Below are positions 17,222 through 25,264 of a stretch of DNA of 64,000 nt, piece by piece. Under the pieces are notes generated by a model. It had not been told where the DNA came from. It saw nothing but the letters and a program-made list of their open reading frames with translations, and ran no database searches. The DNA is from Halorubrum lacusprofundi ATCC 49239. GTDB lineage: Archaea > Halobacteriota > Halobacteria > Halobacteriales > Haloferacaceae. The stretch spans positions 1,922,001 to 1,986,000 of the forward strand of contig NC_012029.1 in assembly GCF_000022205.1 (NCBI RefSeq), read 5' to 3'. Numbering within the stretch: position 1 is the stretch's first letter; each line of letters starts with the position of its first letter. A program made the translations under genes and the position numbers.

Positions 17222-17297
17222 GACGTTCAGTCGGTCGGCTCCCGTTTTCTCCCCCTGTTCTCGCTGCATGCTACCAATTCTTGATCCGGCGACAGCG

Positions 17298-17354
17298 TTA
17301 TACCGATGTACATACTTGTACATTACAACGCGAAACACTACATCGGTGTACACA
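17298..17354 (+). promoter_or_regulatory. trp operon promoter with three TGTACA boxes
   Basis: The sequence TTATACC at 17298-17304 is the likely TATA box. TGTACA occurs at 17307-17312, 17317-17322 and 17347-17352, that is at offsets of exactly 10 and 40 bp, so all three lie on the same helix face. The first two lie in an inverted repeat ATGTACA-TACT-TGTACAT (17306-17323) between TATA box and expected transcription start. The third abuts the ATG at 17355. TGTACA is the reported TRP-box consensus bound by the tryptophan repressor TrpY in Methanothermobacter. Confidence 0.75.
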
Positions 17355-18440
17355 ATGAATATCAACGACACGGTCGAACGCGTGACGGACGGGGCGGACC
17401 TGACGGTCGACGAGGCGCGCGAGGCCGCGCGGCTCGTCTTCGAGGAGGCAACTGAGGCGCAGATCGGCGCCTTGCTCGCCGCGCTCCGCGCGAAGGGGGA
17501 GACCGAGGCGGAGATCGCGGGGTTCGCACAGGGGATGCGCGACGCCGCCCGGACGATCGAGCCCGACCGGGAGCCGCTCGTCGACACTTGCGGGACCGGC
17601 GGCGACGACTACGACACAATCAACGTCTCGACGACCGCCGCGATCGTCGCGGCGGGCGCGGGCGTCCCGATCGCCAAGCACGGCAACTACTCGGTGTCCT
17701 CCTCGTCGGGAAGCGCCGACGTGCTGGAGGTCGCGGGCGCCGACGTGGAGGCCGAGCCGCCGGCGGTCGAGGAAGCGATCGAGACCGACGGGATCGGGTT
17801 CATGCTCGCGCCCGTCTTCCACCCGGCGATGAAGGCCGTCATCGGCCCGCGCAAGGAACTCGGGATGCGGACGATCTTCAACGTGCTCGGCCCGCTTACC
17901 AACCCCGCCGGCGCCGACGCGCAGGTACTCGGCGTGTACGACCCCGACCTCGTCGGGACGATCGCGCGGTCGCTCGCGCACATGCCCGTCGAACACGCCT
18001 TGGTCGTCCACGGCGCGGGGATGGACGAGATCGGGATCCACGACGAGACGGTCGCCGCCGAGGTCGACGGCGACGAGGTGCGGGAGTTCACGATCGCACC
18101 CGAGGATCTGGGCCTCGATCGCGCCCCGATCGAGGCGGTTTCTGGCGGGACGCCAGAGGAGAACGCGGCCGACCTCCGCGGGATCGTCGACGGCTCCGTC
18201 ACCGGTCCCAAGCGCGACCTCATTCTGGCGAACGCGGGCGCGGCAATCTACGTCGCCGGCGAGACCGACACGCTCGCGGCGGGCGTCGAGCGCGCGGCCG
18301 AGGCGATCGACTCCGGCGCGGCCGCGACGAAGTTCGCTGCGCTTTGTGGTGACGACGAGGCAGTCGAGGGCGACGGCGAGGCGGCCTCTACCGACTCCGC
18401 GGCCGCCTCGACGACCGCCGGCCCGGAGGACGACGACTGA
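17355..18440 (+). CDS. trpD: Anthranilate phosphoribosyltransferase
   Basis: A 361-residue TrpD, which joins anthranilate to PRPP to give phosphoribosylanthranilate, the second step from chorismate to tryptophan. The PRPP-binding CGTGGD motif is near residue 78, followed by NVSTTAAIVAAGAGVPIAKHGNYSVSSSSGSADVLE (about 87-122), the anthranilate-site RKELGMRTIFNVLGPLTNPA near 169, and the metal-binding DE pair in the HGAGMDEIG segment. The last 30 residues are an acidic Ala/Ser/Glu tail not needed for the fold. It is first gene of the operon; its TGA overlaps the ATG of trpF by one base. Confidence 0.97.
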   Translation: MNINDTVERVTDGADLTVDEAREAARLVFEEATEAQIGALLAALRAKGETEAEIAGFAQGMRDAARTIEPDREPLVDTCGTGGDDYDTINVSTTAAIVAAGAGVPIAKHGNYSVSSSSGSADVLEVAGADVEAEPPAVEEAIETDGIGFMLAPVFHPAMKAVIGPRKELGMRTIFNVLGPLTNPAGADAQVLGVYDPDLVGTIARSLAHMPVEHALVVHGAGMDEIGIHDETVAAEVDGDEVREFTIAPEDLGLDRAPIEAVSGGTPEENAADLRGIVDGSVTGPKRDLILANAGAAIYVAGETDTLAAGVERAAEAIDSGAAATKFAALCGDDEAVEGDGEAASTDSAAASTTAGPEDDD

Positions 18441-19084
18441 TGGCGCGGGTGAAGATCTGCGGGCTGACGCGGGGAGCCGACCTCCGCGCCGCGATCGACG
18501 CCGGCGCCGACGCGGTGGGCGTCATCTCCGAGGTCCCGGTCGACTCCCCCCGCGAGGTCGACCCGGCGACGGCGGCGGAGCTACTCGCGGATGTACCGCC
18601 GTTCGTCACCGCGACGCTCGTCACGATGCCCGACTCCGCCGAGCGCGCGGTCGAGCTCCTACGGACGATCTGTCCGGACGCCATCCAGCTTCACGGCGAG
18701 TGGACGCCCGACGAGATCCGGTTCATCCGCGCGGAGACGGAGCGGAAGGTGTTACTCGCGGTCGACGCCGACGACCCGGCGCGGGCCGAGGAGTTCGATC
18801 GGGTCGCCGACGCGCTCGTGATCGACTCGACCGACGACTCCGGCGCGGGCGGCACCGGCGAGACCCACGACTGGGAACGAGCCGGCGACCTCGCCGACCG
18901 ACTCACCTCGCCGGTGGTCCTCGCCGGCGGACTCACGGCCGACAACGTCGCCGAAGCGGTTCGCGCCGCCGATCCGTTCGCGGTCGACGTGGCCTCGGGC
19001 GTCGAACTCACCGACGGGCGAAAGGACCACAACGCGGTGGCCCGCTTCGTGGCGAACGCGGGGCGGGAGATGGAGTTGGCATGA
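18440..19084 (+). CDS. trpF: Phosphoribosylanthranilate isomerase
   Basis: A 214-residue TIM-barrel enzyme for the third step, isomerising phosphoribosylanthranilate to CdRP. The start MARVKICGLTRGADLRAA carries the catalytic Cys of the KICG motif at residue 7. The QLHGEWTPDEI segment near 77, the catalytic Asp region LVIDSTDDSGAGGTGETHDW near 130, the phosphate-binding VVLAGGLTADNV near 156 and VDVASGVE near 177 are all present. It overlaps trpD by one base and trpE by four (ATGA), so translation is coupled. Confidence 0.95.
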   Translation: MARVKICGLTRGADLRAAIDAGADAVGVISEVPVDSPREVDPATAAELLADVPPFVTATLVTMPDSAERAVELLRTICPDAIQLHGEWTPDEIRFIRAETERKVLLAVDADDPARAEEFDRVADALVIDSTDDSGAGGTGETHDWERAGDLADRLTSPVVLAGGLTADNVAEAVRAADPFAVDVASGVELTDGRKDHNAVARFVANAGREMELA

Positions 19085-20745
19085 CCGAGTCGGCGACTCC
19101 GATCGATCGCTCGAAGGCCGAGTTCGTCGACCTCGCGGCCGACGCCGAGAAGCCGGCCGTGGTCCGCGCGTCCGCGTCGCTCGACGCCGACGTGACCCCG
19201 CTGGCGGCGTACGCGACGCTGGTCGGCGAGGGTCCGTACGGGTTCCTCTTGGAGTCCGGCGAGAAGGTCGCCTCCAGCGACCCCGACGGCGCGTTCACCG
19301 CCGACGGCGACGTCGACAAACACGCCCGGTACTCGTTCGTCGGCTACGACCCCGAGGCGATCGTCTCGGTCCACCCGGACCGGACGGACGTGACTCGGCT
19401 CGGCCCGGCGGCGGAGTTCGTCGGAGACGAGTCTGACGGCGATCTGGGTCCCGACGCCGGCGACGCGATCGATCGAATCCGGGCGGCGTTCCCGGACGTG
19501 AGCCTGCGCGGCTTCCCGGATACCGACCGACAGATCCTCTCGGGCGGCTTCGTCGGCTTCCTCGCGTACGAGGCCGTCTACGACCTCTGGTTGGAGGAGG
19601 TCGGCGTCAAGCGCCCCGAGACCGAGTTCCCGGACGCCGAGTTCGCGCTGACGACCCGGACCGTCGTTTTCGACGATAAGGAGGGGACCGTCGAACTCGT
19701 TTTCACCCCGATCGTCGGCGTCGACGACGACCCCGCGACCGTCTACGACGACCTCGTCGCTGAGGCGGAGCGGGTCGGCGCCGAGCTCCGGGACGCGTCC
19801 CCGCCGACGCCCGACGGGATCCGCGTGACCGACGAGTCCGCCGACCCCCGAGAGGCGTACGAGGAGGCGGTGCGGACCGCCAAACGGCACGTCCTTGACG
19901 GCGATATTTATCAGGGCGTGATCTCGCGGAGCCGCGAGCTCCGCGGCGAGGTCGACTCGCTCGGGCTGTACGCGGCACTGCGCGAGGTGAACCCCTCGCC
20001 GTACATGTACGTGCTGCGCCACGACGACCGCAGTATCGTCGGCGCGAGCCCCGAGACGCTGGTGTCGGTGCAAGGCGACCGTATCGTCTCGAACCCGATC
20101 GCGGGCACCTGTCCCCGGGGGGAGAGCCCGGTCGAGGACCGTCGGCTCGCCGGCGAGATGCTTGCGGACGGGAAGGAGCGCGCTGAACACACGATGCTCG
20201 TCGACCTCGCGCGCAACGACGTGCGGCGCGTCTCGGAGCCGGGCTCGATCCGCGTCGAGGAGTTCATGAACGTGTTGAAGTACAGTCACGTCCAGCACAT
20301 CGAGTCGACCGTGACGGGGACGCTGGCGGGCGACGCCGACGCCTTCGACGCGACGCGCGCGACGTTCCCCGCGGGCACGCTCACCGGTGCGCCGAAAGTG
20401 CGCGCGATGGAGATCATCGAGGAGTTGGAGACGACCCCGCGGGAGGCGTACGGCGGCGGCGTCGGCTACTACGCGTGGACCGGCGACGCCGACTTCGCCA
20501 TCGTGATCCGGACGGCGACGCTCGACGAGTCGCCGCCGGACGCGAGCGGTCCGGACGAGACCGCGGTGACCGTCCGCGCCGGTGCCGGGCTCGTCGCCGA
20601 CTCCGACCCGGCCGCCGAGTACGAGGAGACCGAACAGAAGATGGACGGCGTGTTGACCGCGATCGACCGGATCCGGGAGGGCGGTGATGGCGACTCCCTC
20701 TCCTCCGACGACACCCTCCCCGCCGGCACGGAGGTCGACGAATGA
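19081..20745 (+). CDS. trpE: Anthranilate synthase component I
   Basis: A 554-residue chorismate-using subunit that, with TrpG, makes anthranilate from chorismate and glutamine. The N-terminal half carries the tryptophan-binding region: LLESGEKV near residue 58 (cf. LLES in bacterial TrpE) and RYSFVGYDP near 82. The catalytic half has GDIYQGVISR near 275, NPSPYMYVLRHDD near 303, ASPETLV, PIAGTCPRGESPVEDRRLAGEML, EHTMLVDLARNDV near 372, SHVQHIESTVTG, TFPAGTLTGAPKVRAMEIIEELE near 430 and GAGLVADSDPAAEYEETEQKM. The LLES element indicates feedback inhibition by tryptophan. The ATG overlaps the trpF stop and its TGA overlaps trpG. Confidence 0.96.
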   Translation: MTESATPIDRSKAEFVDLAADAEKPAVVRASASLDADVTPLAAYATLVGEGPYGFLLESGEKVASSDPDGAFTADGDVDKHARYSFVGYDPEAIVSVHPDRTDVTRLGPAAEFVGDESDGDLGPDAGDAIDRIRAAFPDVSLRGFPDTDRQILSGGFVGFLAYEAVYDLWLEEVGVKRPETEFPDAEFALTTRTVVFDDKEGTVELVFTPIVGVDDDPATVYDDLVAEAERVGAELRDASPPTPDGIRVTDESADPREAYEEAVRTAKRHVLDGDIYQGVISRSRELRGEVDSLGLYAALREVNPSPYMYVLRHDDRSIVGASPETLVSVQGDRIVSNPIAGTCPRGESPVEDRRLAGEMLADGKERAEHTMLVDLARNDVRRVSEPGSIRVEEFMNVLKYSHVQHIESTVTGTLAGDADAFDATRATFPAGTLTGAPKVRAMEIIEELETTPREAYGGGVGYYAWTGDADFAIVIRTATLDESPPDASGPDETAVTVRAGAGLVADSDPAAEYEETEQKMDGVLTAIDRIREGGDGDSLSSDDTLPAGTEVDE

Positions 20746-21335
20746 AGGTCGTCGTCGTCGACAACTTCGACTCGTTCACGTACAACCTCGTCGAGTACAT
20801 CTCTGACCAGCCGCTCGACGGCGAAGAGATTGCTGTCGAGGTGTTCAAGAACACGGCGTCGCTGGTGGAGATCCGGGACGCCGATCCGGACGCGATTCTC
20901 ATCAGCCCCGGTCCCGGCCACCCGAAGAACGAGCGCGACGTGGGCGTGACGATGCCGGTGTTGCGCGACCTGTCTCCAGAGATTCCCACGCTCGGCGTCT
21001 GTCTCGGTCTCGAAGCCGCCGTCTACGAGTATGGGGGGACGGTCGGCCACGCGCCAGAGCCCATCCACGGGAAGGCGTTCCCCGTCGATCACGACGGTGA
21101 GGGCGTGTTCGTCGGGCTCGATCAGGGGTTCCGCGCCGGGCGCTACCACTCGCTGGCCGCCACCGAGGTCTCCGACGACTTCTCGGTGACCGCCACCACC
21201 GACCACGAGGGCGAGGAGATCGTGATGGGGATCCGCCACCGCGACCACCCGATCGAAGCGGTGCAGTTCCACCCCGAAAGCGTGTTGACCGCGGTCGGCC
21301 ACGATCTGATCCGGAACTTCCTCGCCTCCGTTTAA
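20742..21335 (+). CDS. trpG: Anthranilate synthase component II (glutamine amidotransferase)
   Basis: A 197-residue class I glutamine amidotransferase that feeds ammonia to TrpE. The N-terminal VVVVDNFDSFTYNLVEYI, the ISPGPGHP oxyanion segment near residue 52, the nucleophile in GVCLGLEA near 86 and the His-Glu pair in AVQFHPESVLT near 172-181 complete the catalytic triad. It is the last gene of trpDFEG. The remaining tryptophan genes (trpC, trpB, trpA) are not in this window; haloarchaea usually keep them in a separate trpCBA cluster. Confidence 0.95.
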   Translation: MKVVVVDNFDSFTYNLVEYISDQPLDGEEIAVEVFKNTASLVEIRDADPDAILISPGPGHPKNERDVGVTMPVLRDLSPEIPTLGVCLGLEAAVYEYGGTVGHAPEPIHGKAFPVDHDGEGVFVGLDQGFRAGRYHSLAATEVSDDFSVTATTDHEGEEIVMGIRHRDHPIEAVQFHPESVLTAVGHDLIRNFLASV

Positions 21336-21361
21336 AAGGGGCTTCGAGGGTCAGGCCGCTG

Positions 21362-22078
21362 TTACTCCGCGTCGTCGGTTTCTGTGTCGTCGGTCTCCAC
21401 GTCGTCTCCCTCCTTCGTCCCGTTACCTCCTATCTCTCCCTCGACGTCGTCTCCGGCCTCCTCCGCGTCCTCCACGCCCCGTCCCGCGAGCCCGACGAGG
21501 TGGCCGATCTCGGGGAGGATCACCTCGTCGACGCCGATCCGGACCGCGTTCTCAGAGCCGGGCAGACAGAAGACGGGCGTGGCGGAGACGACCCCCGCGA
21601 TCGCTCGCGAGCCGATCGTACGAGTCCCGATCTCCTCGTAGGAGAGCCGGCGGAACAGCTCGCCGAAGCCGGGGAGCGTCTTGGCGAACAGCCCTTTCAC
21701 GGCCTCGGGAGTCACGTCGTCGGGCGTCACCCCCGTTCCGCCGGTGGTCACGACCGCGTCCGTGTCCTTCCGGCGCGCGAGCCGGTCGACGGTCCCCTGC
21801 ACGCTGTCGTACTCGTCGGGGATCAGTTCGCGGACGACGGTCTCGTGGTCGGCGTCCTCGAACGCGGCGACGACGTGGTCGCCGGAGGGGTCCTCGTCGA
21901 GTGACCGCGAGGACGATACCGTGACGACCGCGATCGCGACCGAATCGGCGTCGTGGTCGTGGTGGTCGTGGTCGTCGTGAGTGGCGTCATGCTGGCCGTC
22001 GTGAGTGGCGTCATGCTGGCCGTTGTGATCGGACTCGTCGTGATGGTCGTGATCGTGACCGTCGCCGGCGTCGCTCAT
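21362..22078 (-). CDS. moaB: Molybdenum cofactor biosynthesis protein MoaB with His-rich N-terminus
   Basis: A 238-residue MoaB/MogA-type protein, which in other organisms adenylylates molybdopterin for metal insertion. The core starts at DSVAIAVVTVSSSRSLDEDPSGD (about residue 46). The TTGGTGVTPDDVTPEAV loop near 112 and SRAIAGVVSATPVFCLPGSENAVR near 155 are the molybdopterin-binding motifs. The first 45 residues contain 13 His in Asp/His pairs and an exact eight-residue duplication (GQHDATHD), encoded by a 24-bp tandem repeat at about 21976-22023. The C-terminus is a Glu/Asp-rich tail. The ATG at 22078 was chosen; an earlier one adds nine residues. Confidence 0.88.
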   Translation of the reverse strand: MSDAGDGHDHDHHDESDHNGQHDATHDGQHDATHDDHDHHDHDADSVAIAVVTVSSSRSLDEDPSGDHVVAAFEDADHETVVRELIPDEYDSVQGTVDRLARRKDTDAVVTTGGTGVTPDDVTPEAVKGLFAKTLPGFGELFRRLSYEEIGTRTIGSRAIAGVVSATPVFCLPGSENAVRIGVDEVILPEIGHLVGLAGRGVEDAEEAGDDVEGEIGGNGTKEGDDVETDDTETDDAE

Positions 22079-22161
22079 AGCCGATCGTTCGACGGGGACG
22101 GTCAAAACATCCGGCGGTATCGGCGGTCAGCGGAAGGCCGTGCGGTCAGCGATCCGGTTGC

Positions 22162-22581
22162 CTACGGCCAGTCGTCGCGCGACGACTTCTCGGGCGCCTC
22201 CTCCTCGTCCGGCTTGTCCGTCGCGAGGATCCACCCCGCGGCGTCGGCCGCGTCCTCGACGTGGAGGAACTCCCAGCCGGTTGCCTCGGCGAGCGCCTCG
22301 TCTTCCTCGTCGACGCCGACGAACACGTGTCGATCCGTGTCGAACTGCTGGGCGATGTTCTCTAAGCTCTCCTCGACGCCGCGCGGCCCCGAGAAGAAAT
22401 CTTGGCGCACGCGGTGCTTACGGGTGAAGTTCGTGACGACGTAGGTCGGCTTCTCGCTGACGACGCCGACGTACTCCGTCCACTGCCGGGCGTTGTTGAA
22501 CACGTCGTTGGGGTCCGCGAGGGCCTTCAACGCCTTCAGCTCGAACGCCAGCGTCATGTCGGTAGATCCGCCACTGTCCAT
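22162..22581 (-). CDS. Haloarchaeal conserved protein, DUF7124-like
   Basis: A 139-residue soluble protein conserved in haloarchaea. It has MTLAFELKALKALADPNDVFNNARQWTEYVGVV at residues 9-41, followed by KPTYVVTNFTRKHRVRQDFFSGPRGVEESL, where Lys/Arg-rich and aromatic residues dominate, and TDRHVFVGVDEEDEALAEATGWEFLHVEDAA. I recall this as the DUF7124 group; function unknown. The ATG at 22581 was used; the family core would also fit a start at 22557 (MTLAF). It lies between moaB and a 71-residue gene on the same strand. Confidence 0.62.
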   Translation of the reverse strand: MDSGGSTDMTLAFELKALKALADPNDVFNNARQWTEYVGVVSEKPTYVVTNFTRKHRVRQDFFSGPRGVEESLENIAQQFDTDRHVFVGVDEEDEALAEATGWEFLHVEDAADAAGWILATDKPDEEEAPEKSSRDDWP

Positions 22582-22682
22582 GGATCGATGTTCTCGCGGC
22601 GGGCGAAAACAACTTCGCTTCTGGGCCATTCTCACCGTCTGCAAAGCGAGTGTCGGCGGTCAAGCGATCGTTGGCGGTCAAC

Positions 22683-22898
22683 TCAGCGCGCGCGAACCTT
22701 GTAGTAATCGGTGAACTTCACCACGTCGCCGTCGTCGAGGTCCTCGGTCTCCGGTGCTGTTCGCGGCCGCCCGGCGATTTCGCTGACGGCCACCTGCGTC
22801 TCCTCGTCGAGCTCGTCGTAGTGGCGGACTCGCGCGTCCGCCGGGATCGTACCGGTGCGGCGGAGCCGCATGCGCCTGTTCGTCTCCCGAAGTGACAT
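22683..22898 (-). CDS. Small haloarchaeal hypothetical protein
   Basis: A 71-residue protein with a basic head (RETNRRMRLRRTG) and an acidic core RHYDELDEETQVAVSEIAGR...DLDDGDVVKFTDYYKV. Similar short proteins with an HYDEL..DGDVV..TDYY pattern are common in haloarchaea, function unknown. A minus-strand TATA-like ATTTATCAC at about 22929-22937 and an inverted repeat lie just before its ATG. Confidence 0.55.
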   Translation of the reverse strand: MSLRETNRRMRLRRTGTIPADARVRHYDELDEETQVAVSEIAGRPRTAPETEDLDDGDVVKFTDYYKVRAR

Positions 22899-22902
22899 AC
22901 GT

Positions 22903-22937
22903 TACCGTATAACACGGTAGATCGTGATAAATCTGTC
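22903..22937 (-). promoter_or_regulatory. Promoter with inverted repeat before the 71-residue gene
   Basis: TACCGT (22903-22908) and ACGGTA (22914-22919) form a 6-bp inverted repeat with a 5-base centre. It lies between a TATA-like ATTTATCAC (gene orientation, 22929-22937) and the ATG at 22898. The position suggests an operator. Confidence 0.4.
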
Positions 22938-22996
22938 GCCGACGCGGTGCGGACCGCAGCGAGACGCGCGATCTACCCCACGATCCATTCCGCCCG

Positions 22997-25201
22997 TCAC
23001 CGATCCGATCGGGGGAGCGTGACCGTCACGACCGTCCCGCGGGGCGTCGCGTCGCGGACCGCCGCGTCGCCGCCCGACTGCTGGACCACCCAGTAGACGA
23101 GCCAGAGGCCGAGCCCGCTGCCGTGGTACAGGGCGTCGACGGCCTCGCCGGTCTCTAACACGTCTCGGTTCATCCCGGTTAGCCCCGGTCCGTCGTCCGT
23201 GATGGTGACCGTGACCGTATCCTCAGCCGCGGTGACCGTGATCTCGACGGTCGGCGACTCGCGGTCGTGGTGGACGATCGCGTTCCGGACCAGTTCGTCT
23301 ATCGCCCAGTCGATCCATGTTGTCGCCGACGCGTGGACTGTCCCGTCCGGAGTCGACACGGTCACCGATGCCTCGGGGAACGCGTCGGCGATCTCGGCCG
23401 CGACCGCCTCGACCGCTCGTGCGACGTCGACCGGCTCGGTCTCCGGTGGATCGCTCAACACCTCGGTGATCTGGTGGACCTTCTCGCTCGTCGACAGCAG
23501 TGCCTCGGCCCGCGCGGCGATGTCGGCGGCGCCCGCTGCGACCGAGTCGACGTCTCCGGCTGCCGCACCCTCGTCCGCGGCTGCCTCACGCTCTCCCGCT
23601 GTGTCGGCTATCTGCTGCGCCCGGCCGCGGACGACGGTCATCGCGTTCCGGAGGTTGTGCTGGAGGACGCGGTCTACGACCCGAAGCTGGTGCGCGCGAT
23701 TCTCGCTGTCCGTCACGTCGCGGAGGACTCCGACGACGCCGACGACGCGGTTGTCTTCCTTATCCGGCCCTTCCAGCGGGTAGTACAGCACGTCGAACAT
23801 TCGTGTCCCGCGGACGGGATGCCTCCGCATCGCGCGGTACTCCACTGACTGCCCTGCGAGTGCTCGAGTCATCTGCCGCCGCACGTCCGGATAGCTGTCG
23901 TCACCGACGGCATCGGCCAGTGTGAGCCCGGTGATGTCCGCGTCGCCGATCCCGTGGTACGTCCGGTACTGCTCGTTCGCGAACAGAAACCGCTCGTCGC
24001 GGTCGACCGCGGCGATCAGATCCGTCGCGCCGTCGACTGCGCGCTCGTATAGCTCCAGGTCGGCCTCCCGTTCCTTGATCTCGGTGACGTCCCGACAGAT
24101 CGCAAACGTCCCCGCGAGCGCCTCGGCGCCGTCGTAGTACGGGTACCGCCGGGTGCTGAACGTCGCGTCGCGACCGCTCCGCTCGAACGACGGCGACACC
24201 TCGTACTCGACCGGCTCCTCCGTCCGGAGCACCTCCTGTCGTCGCTCGTCGATCTCCGCGGCCGTTTCGGTGTCCATGAACGCGGTCTCGTCGTCGTCGT
24301 ACAGTTCCTCGCGGGAGGTACCGGCGAACTCGCTCACCGCCTCGTTGAGCAGTTCGAACTCGCCGTCGCGGTTCTGCAACATGATGGGGTCGTCGAGCCG
24401 CTCGACGATGTCGCGGTACTGTTTCAGCTTCCCCTCGGCCGCCTTCCGCTCCGTCACGTCGGTCTGGATGGCGACGAACCGGGACACCGTCCCGGCGTCG
24501 TCGAATACGGGCGCGATCGTCTGGTGAGCGTGGTAGTGAGTCCCGTCTTTCCGGCGGTCGACGATCTCCTCTTCCCACACCTCGCCGGCGCAGAGCGTCT
24601 CCCACAGTGACACGAAGTACTCGTCGGACATCTCACCGGAGTTGAGCACCGCCGGCGTCTCCCCGATCACCTGCTCGGGCTCGTAGCCGGTGTGGCGAGT
24701 AAACGCCGGGTTGACGTACTCGATCGTCCCGTCGGTGTCGGTGACGTAGATCGCGTGTCCCGCGTGTTCGACGAGATTCCGAAACGTCCGGAACTCGCGG
24801 TCACGGTCACCGCTGCTTCGCTCGCGGAACACGCCGGTGTACACGGGTTTGCCGTCGACATCGTGTGCATGGAACCGCACCGAGAAAGTGCGCGTCTCCC
24901 CGTCGGCCGCCGCCAGCGGCACCGAAACGTCGCCCGCGTCGTCGAGCCGCGCCGGCTCGACGAGCCGATCGCGGAGCGAGGCCGCTCGTCGGTTGGTGGT
25001 CGCATCCGGGATCAGCTCCGCGAGCCGACGGTCCGCGAGAGACGCTGCGTCGCGGCCGAGGGCGTCCTCGGCGGCGGGGTTGGCGTAGACGATCGCGCCG
25101 GCATCGTCGATCGAGACGATCGGATCCCTGCTCTCCTCGACGACAGACGAGAAGAACCCGCCGTCCGGCGGCGAGGGCTCGTCGTCGTTTCCGCGAGACA
25201 T
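22997..25201 (-). CDS. Multi-PAS sensor histidine kinase
   Basis: A 734-residue cytosolic kinase without membrane helices. Four PAS domains run in order: about residues 15-125 (VVEESRDPIVSIDDAGAIVYANPAAE), 135-255 (LVEHAGHAIYVTDTDGTIEYVNPAF...FVAIQTDVTERK), 260-375 (IVERLDDPIMLQNRDGEFELLNEAV...AICRDVTEIK) and 380-500 (AVDGATDLIAAVDRDERFLFANEQYR...VLRDVTDSE). The phosphoacceptor helix is VVDRVLQHNLRNAMTVVRG near 515, with His in HNLRN. The ATPase domain has an N-box DELVRNAIVHH and G-boxes DDGPGLTGMNRDVLE and HGSGLGLWLVYWVV. No response regulator is adjacent, as is usual for haloarchaeal orphan kinases. It could sense a small ligand or redox state. Confidence 0.92.
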   Translation of the reverse strand: MSRGNDDEPSPPDGGFFSSVVEESRDPIVSIDDAGAIVYANPAAEDALGRDAASLADRRLAELIPDATTNRRAASLRDRLVEPARLDDAGDVSVPLAAADGETRTFSVRFHAHDVDGKPVYTGVFRERSSGDRDREFRTFRNLVEHAGHAIYVTDTDGTIEYVNPAFTRHTGYEPEQVIGETPAVLNSGEMSDEYFVSLWETLCAGEVWEEEIVDRRKDGTHYHAHQTIAPVFDDAGTVSRFVAIQTDVTERKAAEGKLKQYRDIVERLDDPIMLQNRDGEFELLNEAVSEFAGTSREELYDDDETAFMDTETAAEIDERRQEVLRTEEPVEYEVSPSFERSGRDATFSTRRYPYYDGAEALAGTFAICRDVTEIKEREADLELYERAVDGATDLIAAVDRDERFLFANEQYRTYHGIGDADITGLTLADAVGDDSYPDVRRQMTRALAGQSVEYRAMRRHPVRGTRMFDVLYYPLEGPDKEDNRVVGVVGVLRDVTDSENRAHQLRVVDRVLQHNLRNAMTVVRGRAQQIADTAGEREAAADEGAAAGDVDSVAAGAADIAARAEALLSTSEKVHQITEVLSDPPETEPVDVARAVEAVAAEIADAFPEASVTVSTPDGTVHASATTWIDWAIDELVRNAIVHHDRESPTVEITVTAAEDTVTVTITDDGPGLTGMNRDVLETGEAVDALYHGSGLGLWLVYWVVQQSGGDAAVRDATPRGTVVTVTLPRSDR

Positions 25202-25264
25202 ATAAAAACGGGTACAGCGTCGAGGGGGAAAAACCTACTGACCGGCGCGTCGGTCGGAAGCCGG

